DNA of 64,000 nucleotides, from positions 21,927-85,926 of the forward strand of contig CBFHKY010000015.1 of NCBI GenBank assembly GCA_965656525.1, read 5' to 3'. The DNA is from Pseudomaricurvus sp965656525 (GTDB taxonomy: Bacteria > Pseudomonadota > Gammaproteobacteria > Pseudomonadales > Cellvibrionaceae). How positions within the stretch are numbered: position 1 is the stretch's first letter; every line of letters begins with the position of its first letter. Of the stretch, positions 1 through 8,696 are shown in pieces. Both the position numbers and the translations under genes were made by a program. The notes beneath the pieces were generated by a model. The model had not been told where the DNA came from. It saw only the letters and a list, made by a program, of their open reading frames with translations, and made no database searches.

Positions 1-797
1 GGATGATTTTGGGTAACCATGAATACAATGCGCTGCGATACGCACAAGGGTGTCGTGAATTCATCAAGCACGGCGAAAGCCTAGATATTCCAGACAGGGT
101 TAAACAGCTGATGAGCGAGACGCTGAATCAGTTTACCGGCCATCTATCCGAGTGGGATGACATGATGCACTGGCTGTCGAGTTTGCCCTTATTTATCGAG
201 CACGCGCATTTTCGTGTAGTCCATGCGTGTTGGGATCAATCTTTTATCGATGCCTATCGTCACGTCTATGCCAGCACAGCGTTAACCCCAGAATTTCTTG
301 CCGCCGCGAAACAATCTGGTTCGTTCGAAGCCAGAATGGTGGATCGCCTTACCCGCGGTACCAACATTCCCTTACCAGAGGGAATGGCCATGGAAGGAAA
401 GGACGGCTTTGTGCGCCGCTTCTTTCGCACGAAGTTCTGGGCTTTATCCCCCAAAACTTATGGTGATGTTGTGTTTCAGCCTGACCCACTACCTTACGAT
501 TTGCACGAGCAGCCCATCCATGACGATCACCACAGCGATTTAATTTTTTACGATAGCCATGAAGTCCCAGTCTTTTTTGGGCACTATTGGCTGTCAGGAC
601 GTCCTGAACCTTTGCGCAAAAACATTGCGTGCTTGGATTACAGTGCCGTGAATGATGGTCGCATGACCGCCTACCGCTTTAATGGCGAAACAGCCCTGAA
701 TAAAGATCATTTTGTCTGGGTGTATCAAAATCCTCATTTTGTGACTGAACACGATGATGTGGAACCGTTAACGCCATCCAATAAGGGGCAATCGTGA
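1..797 (+). CDS. Calcineurin-like metallophosphoesterase, 5' end missing
   Basis: The reading frame is open at the left edge and carries the GNHE metal-binding motif in its first few codons (LGNHEYNALRYAQG), so the upstream metal-binding blocks of the calcineurin-like phosphoesterase fold lie outside the window and the ATG at position 3 is probably internal. Later family features are visible: a VHACW segment and a late FFGHYWLSG block, which supplies the last His of the metal site. The family hydrolyses phosphoesters, in the Ser/Thr protein phosphatase or ApaH-like branch; the substrate cannot be read here. The stop overlaps the GTG start of the rhomboid gene by four bases (GTGA), so the two are probably co-translated. 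Confidence 0.8.
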   Translation, partial: MILGNHEYNALRYAQGCREFIKHGESLDIPDRVKQLMSETLNQFTGHLSEWDDMMHWLSSLPLFIEHAHFRVVHACWDQSFIDAYRHVYASTALTPEFLAAAKQSGSFEARMVDRLTRGTNIPLPEGMAMEGKDGFVRRFFRTKFWALSPKTYGDVVFQPDPLPYDLHEQPIHDDHHSDLIFYDSHEVPVFFGHYWLSGRPEPLRKNIACLDYSAVNDGRMTAYRFNGETALNKDHFVWVYQNPHFVTEHDDVEPLTPSNKGQS

Positions 798-1711
798 ACG
801 ATTGGTTCGCCGTGAAAACCTTTCCGCTAGACGTTAATTTACAGCCTGTACTGGCTTTATTGCAGCAAAATAATTTAGCTTGCCGGGTCACAGAAGAGCC
901 CAGCGGCCAATGCCTTTGGGTATCGCAAGCGAACGCGGTAGAAGATCTTAAGGCTTGGCTTACACAACCAGAGATTGTGGAGTGGCTTCACAATCAGGAA
1001 GGCTCGGCTCCGAGCTCTGAAGCATCGTTACTGCCAAATATGGGGCAGAACGGCTTCGCGCTACTGCGGTTGTTATGGCGCTATCCGATCACTTTACTGA
1101 CCTTAATACTCGGATTATGCGGCGCAGCGTTGGTGCACTGGGATACGCAAGGTACCTACTTGGCTTGGTTGACTTATCAACCCATAGAGGTAGTTGGCTC
1201 ACAGTTGCGTTTGTATGATGCCCAAGCCGGGTGGCAATTAGGCCAGTATTGGCGTTTTATCACCCCCATATTTTTGCACTTTGATATTCTTCATATCACC
1301 TTTAATGCTCTGTGGATCTGGGAGTTTGGTCGTAGAATTGAAACCCGTTTTGGCCATTTCACGTTACTCAGCTCGATCGTTGCTATCGGTGTGATCAGCA
1401 ATAGCGCACAGTATTGGTGGTCTGGGCCAACCCTCTTTGGAGGGCTCTCCGGTGTGCTGTACGGTTTGCTTGGCATTCTTTGGATCAGCCATCGACTGCG
1501 TCCTCATCCGGCGACCGATCTTCCCAAAGGAATAGTGATCTTTATGCTGCTATGGATGGCCCTGTGTATGACCGGTACAGTGACTGCATTATTTGGAATG
1601 GGCATTGCCAACGGGGCTCATTTTGGTGGTTTTTTAGCGGGGGTGCTGATCGCTTATCTTTTTTATGCGTGGGACACGTTGTGGCCCAAGCGAACCGACT
1701 CATCTTTGTAG
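794..1711 (+). CDS. glpG: Rhomboid intramembrane serine protease, GlpG type
   Basis: This 305-residue protein has a soluble N-terminal domain of about 90 residues followed by at least six hydrophobic segments. The first loop block HFDILHITFNALWIWEFG is the family's H(x)LxxN-type motif, the catalytic serine sits in GGLSG (Ser219) and the partner histidine in NGAHFGGFLAG (His276), so the Ser-His dyad is complete. Rhomboids cut transmembrane segments of substrates inside the inner membrane. It starts with GTG and overlaps the end of the phosphoesterase gene. The gene is not next to glpE or glpR, as it is in enteric bacteria. The assignment to the GlpG branch rests on the N-terminal domain and overall layout. 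Confidence 0.88.
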   Translation: MNDWFAVKTFPLDVNLQPVLALLQQNNLACRVTEEPSGQCLWVSQANAVEDLKAWLTQPEIVEWLHNQEGSAPSSEASLLPNMGQNGFALLRLLWRYPITLLTLILGLCGAALVHWDTQGTYLAWLTYQPIEVVGSQLRLYDAQAGWQLGQYWRFITPIFLHFDILHITFNALWIWEFGRRIETRFGHFTLLSSIVAIGVISNSAQYWWSGPTLFGGLSGVLYGLLGILWISHRLRPHPATDLPKGIVIFMLLWMALCMTGTVTALFGMGIANGAHFGGFLAGVLIAYLFYAWDTLWPKRTDSSL

Positions 1712-1811
1712 CGAGCGAGCAAAAACGAGCTGAGAGAGTCATCTTCTCGGTATCTTCGTCACGTAATAGATGATGTATTTTTATTTGTAAACCTGACTAG
1801 GTGTGATTTTT

Positions 1812-2093
1812 ATGACTTCAACTTCTGCTGATCATTTCGATGCCTTAATTAACGCCATTACTCCAGAAGCTTATGAAAACCTTAGAAATGCGGTTGCCAT
1901 TGGAAAATGGCCTGATGGACGAGTGGTTTCGCCAGAACAAAAAGAAAACTGTATGCAAGCCATCATTGCTTACGAGCGTAAACATGTTCCACTGGAAGAA
2001 CGCACTGGCTATGTTCCTCCAAAATCTCACTCCCACTGCGGTGGTGAAGGGGAAATCTCTGAACCCGAAGATAAACCTCTAAAATGGCAGTAA
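1812..2093 (+). CDS. DUF1315 family protein (YeaC-like)
   Basis: This small soluble protein of 93 residues matches the DUF1315/YeaC pattern: an N-terminal helical part with ITPEAYENLRNAVAIGKWPDG, then QKENCMQAIIAYE, and a short charged C-terminus with a CGG/His cluster. The frame is open from a GTG at 1803, but the ATG at 1812 is better because AGGTG lies about eight bases before it. The function of the family is unknown. It stands seven bases upstream of the DUF2797 gene, so the two are probably in one transcript, an order also seen in other gammaproteobacteria as far as I recall. Confidence 0.8.
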   Translation: MTSTSADHFDALINAITPEAYENLRNAVAIGKWPDGRVVSPEQKENCMQAIIAYERKHVPLEERTGYVPPKSHSHCGGEGEISEPEDKPLKWQ

Positions 2094-2100
2094 CGCGTTC

Positions 2101-2952
2101 ATGACATGGCAATTATTGGCTTCTGGCCATATTCGAAAAATGAAAACAGAGCACAGTCAGCCAATACGCTATCAGCTTCCACTGGATAGCCAGCTGTGCG
2201 ATATGAACTCGTTAATTGGCACTCAAATTAAGTTGGCGCACACCGGTGATATTCACTGCGTGCATTGTGGCCGAAAAACCAAAAAGAGTTTCAGTCAGGG
2301 TTTTTGTTACCCCTGTTTTCAAAAACTGGCGCAGTGTGACAGCTGCATCATGAGCCCTGAGAAATGTCATTACGATGCAGGTACCTGTCGAGATCCTGAG
2401 TGGGCTGACGAATTTTGTATGACCGATCACATCGTTTATTTGGCAAATTCTTCTGGTGTTAAAGTAGGAATCACCCGCGTTAATCAAGTGCCAACTCGAT
2501 GGATGGACCAAGGGGCTATACAAGCGCTACCTATTATTCGTGTAGCGACACGCAAGCTCAGTGGCTTGGTAGAAACCCTTCTAAAAAATCAAGTGGCCGA
2601 TAAAACCAATTGGCGGGCAATGTTAAAAGGTGATGTGGACTTCCTGCATTTACCGTCGATTCGAGATGAAATCCTAGACAACGCCTGGAATGAAATCACC
2701 GTATTGCAGAAACAATATGGGTTGCAAGCTATACAGTTGATTGATGACGGTGATGAATATGAATTTCAGTACCCAGTTGAGAGTCATCCTAAAAAAGTGG
2801 TGAGTTTTAACTTTGATAAAACGCCCGTGGTCGAAGGGCGATTGCAGGGCATTAAAGGTCAGTATTTAATATTGGATACGGGTGTTATTAATTTAAGAAA
2901 GTTCGGCGCTTACCACATCGACCTTTATCAATCCGAAGAATCACTGGCATAA
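2101..2952 (+). CDS. DUF2797 domain protein with cysteine clusters
   Basis: This 283-residue soluble protein fits the DUF2797 family. The N-terminus (LLASGHIRKM) is the usual family opening. The middle has zinc-finger-like cysteine pairs: CVHCGRKTKK, then CYPCFQKLAQCDSC, with further Cys at residues about 87 and 96. After this comes a segment resembling a GIY-YIG-like fold (VYLANSSGVKVGITRVNQ followed by RWMDQGA), which suggests a relation to that nuclease superfamily; this is inference and catalytic residues were not verified. No Shine-Dalgarno is obvious before the ATG, so translation may be coupled to the DUF1315 gene seven bases upstream. Confidence 0.75.
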   Translation: MTWQLLASGHIRKMKTEHSQPIRYQLPLDSQLCDMNSLIGTQIKLAHTGDIHCVHCGRKTKKSFSQGFCYPCFQKLAQCDSCIMSPEKCHYDAGTCRDPEWADEFCMTDHIVYLANSSGVKVGITRVNQVPTRWMDQGAIQALPIIRVATRKLSGLVETLLKNQVADKTNWRAMLKGDVDFLHLPSIRDEILDNAWNEITVLQKQYGLQAIQLIDDGDEYEFQYPVESHPKKVVSFNFDKTPVVEGRLQGIKGQYLILDTGVINLRKFGAYHIDLYQSEESLA

Positions 2953-2990
2953 CGCTGATCCGTATTTACGTTGCTTACACAGACGACAAT

Positions 2991-3015
2991 CGTGGTGAGC
3001 TGAATCCACACCACG
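2991..3015 (+). promoter_or_regulatory. Inverted repeat in the pepN leader
   Basis: CGTGGTG and CACCACG form a perfect 7-bp inverted repeat with an 11-base loop, ending about 28 bases before the pepN start codon. It is short and could be an operator or a leader hairpin; there is no T-run, so it is not a terminator. Confidence 0.3.
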
Positions 3016-3042
3016 TAACACTCAAACGAAACAGAGGCAATT

Positions 3043-5742
3043 ATGGCCGCACACAGAGATGCACATCCGAAGACTATTTATCTTAGTGATTACCAAGTGC
3101 CAGATTTTCTGATCGATAAAACCGATCTAGACGTGACTTTAGACCCTGCAGAGACCCGTGTGCGCAGCTGTTTGCACATGCGTCGCAACCCGCAATCACT
3201 GAACACATCAGCGCCTTTGGTGTTAGATGGTCAAGATATGGCATTACAGTGGGTGAAAATCGATAATGTTGTGCTCGATGCTGCTGATTATCAAGTGGAA
3301 GAAGAGCACCTCGTGGTGTCAAAAGTACCAGATGTGTTTGTTTTGGAGGCCGAGGTTCTGATCAACCCAGAAGCCAATACCAGTCTTGAAGGGTTATACA
3401 AATCCAGAACCATGTTTTGTACTCAGTGCGAGGCAGAAGGTTTTCGAAAAATCACTTATTACCTAGATCGCCCAGATGTCTTAAGTGAATTTACAACGCG
3501 TGTAGAGGGCGATAAAGCCTTGTGCCCAGTGTTGTTGTCTAACGGTAATTTGGTGGATTCCGGTGATTTAGAAAACGGTAACCATTTTGCAGTATGGCAC
3601 GATCCTTTTTTAAAGCCTGCGTATTTATTTGCACTGGTGGGAGGCGATCTTGAGTGCGTGGAAGATGCGTTTACCACGTGTTCGGGTCGTGAAGTGGTGT
3701 TGCGTATTTTTGTAGAAGAAAAAGATGTGCCCAAATGTGATCACGCCATGCTGTCGCTTAAAAATTCCATGAAGTGGGATGAAGATGTTTACGGTCGCGA
3801 GTACGATTTGGATATTTATATGATCGTCGCGGTGGATGATTTCAATATGGGCGCAATGGAAAATAAAGGCCTGAATATCTTTAATACCTCTTGTGTTCTA
3901 GCGCACCCATCCACGACCACCGACGCTGGTTTTCAGCGGGTCGAAGCTGTAGTGGCTCACGAATATTTTCACAACTGGTCTGGAAATCGTGTGACCTGTC
4001 GTGATTGGTTTCAGTTAAGTTTAAAAGAAGGCTTTACTGTTTTTCGTGACTCTCAGTTTTCTGCTGATATGAATTCACCAACCGTACAGCGGGTCGAAAA
4101 TGTCAGCTTTCTGCGTACGGCACAGTTTGCAGAAGATGCTGGGCCTATGGCGCATCCTGTCCGACCTGCATCTTTTATCGAAATCTCTAACTTTTATACG
4201 TTAACGGTTTATGAGAAGGGTGCGGAAGTGGTTCGTATGCTTCATACACTGTTGGGCCCAGAAGCTTTCAGAAAGGGCAGTGATTTGTACTTCGATCGTC
4301 ACGACGGCGAAGCGGCAACCATCGAGGATTTTGTGGCGGCAATGGAAGATGCCTCAGGCCGTGATCTGACTCAGTTTACAGTATGGTACCGTCAAGCTGG
4401 CACACCAAGACTTACTGTGTCCGATAAATACGATGCCGACCAAGGCCTATATACATTGACCATTGCACAGAACTGCCCTGACACACCAGAAGCCAGCGCT
4501 GCTGAAAAATCCCCTTATCATATTCCAATCGCGATGGGGTTGCTGGGTGAGGCCGGAAATTTAGTGGTTGCGTTAGAGGGCGAGGTGGCGGATGCAGACA
4601 CGACAGATAACACTCATAAAGTTTTAGAGTTAACTGAAACGCAACAGACCTTTTCTTTTACTGGATTGCCAGAAAAGCCCGTGCCAGTTTTGTTGCGTGA
4701 TTTTTCAGCGCCAGTAAAACTGCATTACGATTACACTCGCGAGCAGTTACACGCCATCATGAGCCGTGACAGCGATGGTTTTAGTCGTTGGGATGCAAGT
4801 CAGAAGCTGGCAGTGGCTGTGATTCATGATGCGATGGAAGCTTATCGCAAAAACGACGGCTCGCTTTCTGATGGCGATTATTCAGTGGACCCAATTTTGA
4901 TAGAAGCCTATCGTGCCATCTTAGAGGATCGATCACTGGACCCAGCCATGGTGGCGTTAATGCTGCAGCTACCAAGTGAGGGCTATTTAAGTGAAATCGC
5001 TGGTGTCATCGAGGTCGATGCCATCCACTTTGCACGCGAATATGTGAAATCAAACCTTGCCCATGCCTTAAGTGATGAGTTTTTAAGTGCTTATGAAGCC
5101 TGCCATGCTGATGAAGCCTTTTCCGTAGATGCCGCTGCCATAGCAAAACGGAGTCTTAGAAATACGGCACTCACCTATTTGGTGAAAACCGGTAGCGATG
5201 TCATGATTCAGTTGGCTCATCAGCAGTGGTCATCTGCTACCAATATGACCGATGAGTTGTCTGCTCTTGCGGCTGTACACAACAGCTCTGCATCGATGGC
5301 CAGTTCGCTCAGCGTTGACATGTTGGAGCGTTTTTATCAGAAATGGAATCACGAAAGCTTAGTGGTCAATCAATGGATCACGACACAAGCAACTTGTCCA
5401 TTGCCTGGGGGGCTGGATCGAGTGAAGTCGTTAATGCAGCACGATGCTTTTGATATGAAAAACCCGAATAAAGTCCGTGCGCTCATCGGTGCTTTTTGCA
5501 GTGCTAACGCCGTCAACTTTCATGTGGTTGATGGTAGTGGTTATGAATTTCTTGCCGACTGTATTATAGAACTCAACAAGCTTAACCCTCAGGTGGCGTC
5601 CCGTCAGTTGGTGCCTCTTACTAAATGGAAACGCTATGATACAACTCGACAAGCACTGATGAAAAACGCCCTACAGCGTATTTTGGCACAAGATACCTTA
5701 TCTAAAGATGTGTACGAAGTTGTGAGCAAAAGCTTGGCGTAA
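3043..5742 (+). CDS. pepN: Aminopeptidase N (M1 family)
   Basis: This 899-residue cytosolic zinc aminopeptidase removes N-terminal residues from peptides. The substrate-binding GAMEN motif is at residues 270-274, and the zinc site HExxH-18-E is complete: HEYFHNW with His306, Glu307 and His310, and the third ligand Glu329 in LKEGF. The length is close to the roughly 870 residues of enteric PepN, and the beta-sandwich and helical C-terminal domains (from about residue 440) are present. AGAGG about eight bases before the ATG supports the start. A 13-bp stem terminator follows the stop codon, and the gene appears to be monocistronic. Confidence 0.97.
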   Translation: MAAHRDAHPKTIYLSDYQVPDFLIDKTDLDVTLDPAETRVRSCLHMRRNPQSLNTSAPLVLDGQDMALQWVKIDNVVLDAADYQVEEEHLVVSKVPDVFVLEAEVLINPEANTSLEGLYKSRTMFCTQCEAEGFRKITYYLDRPDVLSEFTTRVEGDKALCPVLLSNGNLVDSGDLENGNHFAVWHDPFLKPAYLFALVGGDLECVEDAFTTCSGREVVLRIFVEEKDVPKCDHAMLSLKNSMKWDEDVYGREYDLDIYMIVAVDDFNMGAMENKGLNIFNTSCVLAHPSTTTDAGFQRVEAVVAHEYFHNWSGNRVTCRDWFQLSLKEGFTVFRDSQFSADMNSPTVQRVENVSFLRTAQFAEDAGPMAHPVRPASFIEISNFYTLTVYEKGAEVVRMLHTLLGPEAFRKGSDLYFDRHDGEAATIEDFVAAMEDASGRDLTQFTVWYRQAGTPRLTVSDKYDADQGLYTLTIAQNCPDTPEASAAEKSPYHIPIAMGLLGEAGNLVVALEGEVADADTTDNTHKVLELTETQQTFSFTGLPEKPVPVLLRDFSAPVKLHYDYTREQLHAIMSRDSDGFSRWDASQKLAVAVIHDAMEAYRKNDGSLSDGDYSVDPILIEAYRAILEDRSLDPAMVALMLQLPSEGYLSEIAGVIEVDAIHFAREYVKSNLAHALSDEFLSAYEACHADEAFSVDAAAIAKRSLRNTALTYLVKTGSDVMIQLAHQQWSSATNMTDELSALAAVHNSSASMASSLSVDMLERFYQKWNHESLVVNQWITTQATCPLPGGLDRVKSLMQHDAFDMKNPNKVRALIGAFCSANAVNFHVVDGSGYEFLADCIIELNKLNPQVASRQLVPLTKWKRYDTTRQALMKNALQRILAQDTLSKDVYEVVSKSLA

Positions 5743-5767
5743 CATAGAGCTTTGAACACCCTCAAGC

Positions 5768-5816
5768 CAAAGAAGTTCAGCAGACACTGAACTTCTTTGA
5801 CTTATTTTATTTTTAA
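5768..5816 (+). terminator. Rho-independent terminator after pepN
   Basis: CAAAGAAGTTCAG pairs perfectly with CTGAACTTCTTTG (13 bp, six-base loop CAGACA, stem arms 5768-5780 and 5787-5799), followed by a T-rich stretch. It lies 26 bases after the pepN stop. Confidence 0.85.
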
Positions 5817-5830
5817 TCATTCATGATACC

Positions 5831-5902
5831 TTTCTACCTTTCTACCTTTCTACCTTTCTACCTTTCTACCTTTCTACCTTTCTACCTTTCTACCTTTCTA
5901 CC
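5831..5902. repeat. 8-bp tandem repeat, nine copies of TTTCTACC
   Basis: Nine perfect copies of TTTCTACC run head to tail, with a half copy (TACC) before and TTTC after. The array is strictly pyrimidine-rich apart from one A per unit. It sits in the 500-base gap between the pepN terminator and the ectoine operon, about 340 bases before the doeB2 start. Open frames through it only spell low-complexity peptides (FYLST repeats) and are not genes. Perfect 8-bp repeats of this length can change copy number by slipped-strand mispairing. Confidence 0.95.
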
Positions 5903-5906
5903 TTTC

Positions 5907-6242
5907 ATAGAAAAATTCACAACAGCAATGAAAATTATAACGGCAACTTCGCTTATAACAGGCATCCCTTTTTTGGGGCGATCCAGAAAAATATTCGATT
6001 CTGGCGCACTGATTCTGTGCGAATTTAAAATGATTATGGCGACATAAAGAGGTTAATAATAAAAATGGTCACCAAGTGAAGAAATTATTTGCCTCTTGTG
6101 CCGTTTTTGTTATGTTGAAGGTAAGCGTTCTGTATTGAACGAGTCGTTTTGTAGCAGAACAATGCACAGAAAAGAGCGCTTTGTTAGCTGAGGGTAATCG
6201 CTAAGTCTAAGAAAGCATCGTCACACCAGGCAGGAGGGGTCT
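5907..6242. other. Non-coding leader region before the ectoine operon
   Basis: This 336-base stretch has no convincing gene. It contains a small hairpin, CGCAC-7-GTGCG at 6005-6021, and ends in a strong Shine-Dalgarno (AGGAGGGG, 6232-6239) for the TTG start at 6243. The doe operon promoter must lie here, but I could not pick a clear -35/-10 pair. A 20-codon frame from the GTG at 6076 resembles the start of a signal peptide, but it has no ribosome binding site. Confidence 0.6.
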
Positions 6243-7412
6243 TTGACCAACCACTGGCAAGACAACATCGCATTTGCCGAGGCATTTCGTAAACAGTTGC
6301 ATGCTCGTCCAGAGTTGGGCTGGCAAGAACATCAAACCGCGCAGTCCATTCGCCAACTTTTGAGTGAATGGCGCATACCTTGGCGCGTCTGTGCCGATAC
6401 AGGCACTGTTGCCTACTTAGCCCACCATCTAAAGGGCCCCGCTATTGCTTTGCGCGGCGATATGGACGCCTTGCCCATTCAAGAAGAAACAGGAAAAGCT
6501 TGGCAGTCTACCCATGATGGCTGTATGCACGCTTGTGGTCATGATGGTCATACCGCTACTTTATTGGCTACCGCTCGGTGGTTGAAATCCTTCGAAGATC
6601 AGCTTTCTCAGCCGGTCACCTTGATTTTTCAGCCTGCTGAAGAAGGTCATCACGGTGCCCGTGAAATGATCAATGATGGCGCCCTTGAAGGGGTCGAAGC
6701 AATCTATGGGTGGCATAATTGGCCAGCCTTGCCTTACCGAGCTATGGCTTGTCCGGATGATTTGGTCATGTGTGGTAATGGCACTTTTGCCATAGAGCTG
6801 AAAGGACGAGGCGGCCATGCCAGTCAGCCTGAAGCCTGTACAGATTCTTTGTTGGCGGGCAGTGCGGTCGTACTGGCATTACAGCAGATTGTCAGTCGTC
6901 GGCTCGCACCGCAAACACCTGCTGTAATCAGTGTTGCTGAATTTCACGCAGGGCAAGCTCCAACTGTCATTGCGGAGACCGCTTCCCTGAAAGGCAGTAT
7001 TCGTGTACCAGATGAGCGCACACGCGAAACCATCAATCACTTTATTACCGATGTGGCTAAGCAAACGGCAGCAGCATGGGGCGTGACTTGCGAGGTAACG
7101 CATTATTCACGTTATCAGGCCACGATTAACCACCCGCTACCCGCTACCCACGCACGCGAGTGCTGGCGTGAACTCTTCGGTCAACAAACTTTCGAACACG
7201 GTCAACCAATGCCTATTATGGCATCGGAAGACTTCAGCTATTTCCTTCGGGAAATCCCAGGCGCTTTTGCGCTGATTGGCAGTGATGATGGTGATAATCA
7301 CCATGTTCCCTGTCATAGCCCTCACTACGATTTTAATGATCGTTTAATTGCCGATGTCTGCCAGTGGTTTTGCCGCATGGTGGGACTGAAAGACATAAAA
7401 AGCCAATCTTGA
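6243..7412 (+). CDS. doeB2: M20-family N-acetyl-L-2,4-diaminobutyrate deacetylase (DoeB2-like)
   Basis: This 389-residue protein is an M20 amidohydrolase. The metal-binding motifs are clear: LRGDMDALP near residue 75, CGHDGH at residues 98-103, then PAEEGHHGA and a late MASEDFSYF. The family includes hippurate hydrolases, IAA-amino-acid hydrolases and the DoeB2 deacetylases. I assign it to DoeB2 because it is the first of four close-packed genes that match ectoine breakdown; there it would remove the acetyl group from N-alpha-acetyl-diaminobutyrate made by DoeA. The start is TTG, chosen because the strong AGGAGGGG Shine-Dalgarno lies just upstream and no ATG fits. Sequence alone cannot exclude another N-acyl amino acid substrate. 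Confidence 0.78.
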   Translation: MTNHWQDNIAFAEAFRKQLHARPELGWQEHQTAQSIRQLLSEWRIPWRVCADTGTVAYLAHHLKGPAIALRGDMDALPIQEETGKAWQSTHDGCMHACGHDGHTATLLATARWLKSFEDQLSQPVTLIFQPAEEGHHGAREMINDGALEGVEAIYGWHNWPALPYRAMACPDDLVMCGNGTFAIELKGRGGHASQPEACTDSLLAGSAVVLALQQIVSRRLAPQTPAVISVAEFHAGQAPTVIAETASLKGSIRVPDERTRETINHFITDVAKQTAAAWGVTCEVTHYSRYQATINHPLPATHARECWRELFGQQTFEHGQPMPIMASEDFSYFLREIPGAFALIGSDDGDNHHVPCHSPHYDFNDRLIADVCQWFCRMVGLKDIKSQS

Positions 7413-7424
7413 TAAGGAAACGAT

Positions 7425-8696
7425 ATGAATATTTTTGAAGAGCGCGAATCCGGAATCAGGGCATACAGTCGAGTTTATCCTGCTGTATTTGCATCGGCTG
7501 AGAACGCTCGGCAAACCGATGATACAGGCAAAGAATACATCGATTTCTTCGCCGGTGCGGGTGTATTGAATTTTGGTCATAACAACCCTCGGATGACGTC
7601 TGCGGTGATTGATTACCTGCAAAACAACGGCGTGTTGCACAGTTTGGATATGCACACCGTAGCCAAGGGTGCATTCATGCAGAAGTTTACCGATGTGGTA
7701 CTCAAGCCTCGTGGTATGCCTCACCGGATGCAATTTATGGGGCCGACCGGAACCAATGCGGTGGAAGCCGCCATGAAGCTGGCGCGACGAGCAACTGGCC
7801 GAGAAAACATTGTGGCGTTCAGTCGTGGCTTTCACGGCATGACGTTAGGAGCCTTAGCCGCTACTGCTAATGCCTACTTTCGTGACGCGGCAGGTATTCC
7901 ATTATTGCATGTTGATCACGAACCATTTGGCTGTGAAACCAAATGTTTGGGTTGTGAAAATAATTGTGGGTTAGAACCACTGGAGGCACTTGCGGCTCGT
8001 TATCGTGATTTGTCGAGCGGCGTAACGCCACCAGCTGCTTTCATGCTCGAAGTGGTTCAAGCTGAAGGTGGTGTCAACGTAGCCGACCGTGAATGGATTC
8101 AGCGATTGGCTGCACTGGCAAAAGAGCTCGGCTCCGTGTTGATTGTGGATGAAATTCAGGTGGGTTGTGGTCGTACAGGCTCTTATTTCAGTTTTGATGA
8201 CTTAGACATTAAGCCGGATATTATTTGTTTGGCGAAAGGTATTGGCGGTCTAGGTACGCCTTTGGCGATGAACTTAGTGACACCGGAGCTGGATGACCAT
8301 TGGTCGCCCGGGCAGCATACCGGTACGTTTCGCGGGCAAAACTTATCTTTTGTGGCTGGCACAGAAGCGCTTAAATATTTCGAAACTCCCGAGCTGATGG
8401 AGCAAGTAAAAGAAAAAGCGAAACTTACTCGCAACAAACTGGAACCCTTGCTCAACGATGATCGGTTGCAGCTAAGAGGCAAAGGTCTGGTCTTTGGCTT
8501 GGACGTGGGCAATGGAGAACGTGCTGCGGCTGTGGTGAAACAATGTTTTGAAAACGGTTTAATGGTGTCCAGTTGTGGCAGTGGCGGTAAAGTTTTGAAA
8601 TTGATTCCGCCTCTGACGATTCCTGAATCTGATCTGGTGGCAGGCTTGGATATTTTAATCGACGCCTTACGTTCAGTACTGGAGGGTGCCGCATGA
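7425..8696 (+). CDS. doeD: Diaminobutyrate aminotransferase of ectoine catabolism (DoeD/EctB-like)
   Basis: This 423-residue protein is a class III PLP aminotransferase closely resembling diaminobutyrate-2-oxoglutarate aminotransferase (EctB/DoeD). Visible features are the phosphate-binding MGPTGTNAVEAAMKLAR block, the cofactor aspartate in VDEIQVGCGRTG and the Schiff-base lysine Lys271 in LAKGIGG. In ectoine breakdown it converts L-2,4-diaminobutyrate to aspartate semialdehyde. An EctB role in ectoine synthesis is less likely: no ectA or ectC is adjacent, whereas a DoeA-like hydrolase overlaps its end by four bases (ATGA). A cysteine-rich insert near residue 170 (CETKCLGCENNCG) is unusual for the family and might bind a metal. 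AAGGAA lies before the ATG. Confidence 0.85.
   Translation: MNIFEERESGIRAYSRVYPAVFASAENARQTDDTGKEYIDFFAGAGVLNFGHNNPRMTSAVIDYLQNNGVLHSLDMHTVAKGAFMQKFTDVVLKPRGMPHRMQFMGPTGTNAVEAAMKLARRATGRENIVAFSRGFHGMTLGALAATANAYFRDAAGIPLLHVDHEPFGCETKCLGCENNCGLEPLEALAARYRDLSSGVTPPAAFMLEVVQAEGGVNVADREWIQRLAALAKELGSVLIVDEIQVGCGRTGSYFSFDDLDIKPDIICLAKGIGGLGTPLAMNLVTPELDDHWSPGQHTGTFRGQNLSFVAGTEALKYFETPELMEQVKEKAKLTRNKLEPLLNDDRLQLRGKGLVFGLDVGNGERAAAVVKQCFENGLMVSSCGSGGKVLKLIPPLTIPESDLVAGLDILIDALRSVLEGAA

Noticed and set aside
5823..6047. Open frame of 74 codons across the 8-bp tandem repeat
   Set aside because: It exists only because the repeat lacks stops in that frame. The peptide is low-complexity, and there is no ribosome binding site.
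6076..6138. 20-codon GTG frame resembling a signal peptide start
   Set aside because: No Shine-Dalgarno and an early stop. It could be a decayed gene, but nothing else supports it.
7425..8696. EctB of ectoine synthesis
   Set aside because: No ectA or ectC is adjacent, and the gene overlaps an ectoine hydrolase-like gene. Catabolism is the better reading.
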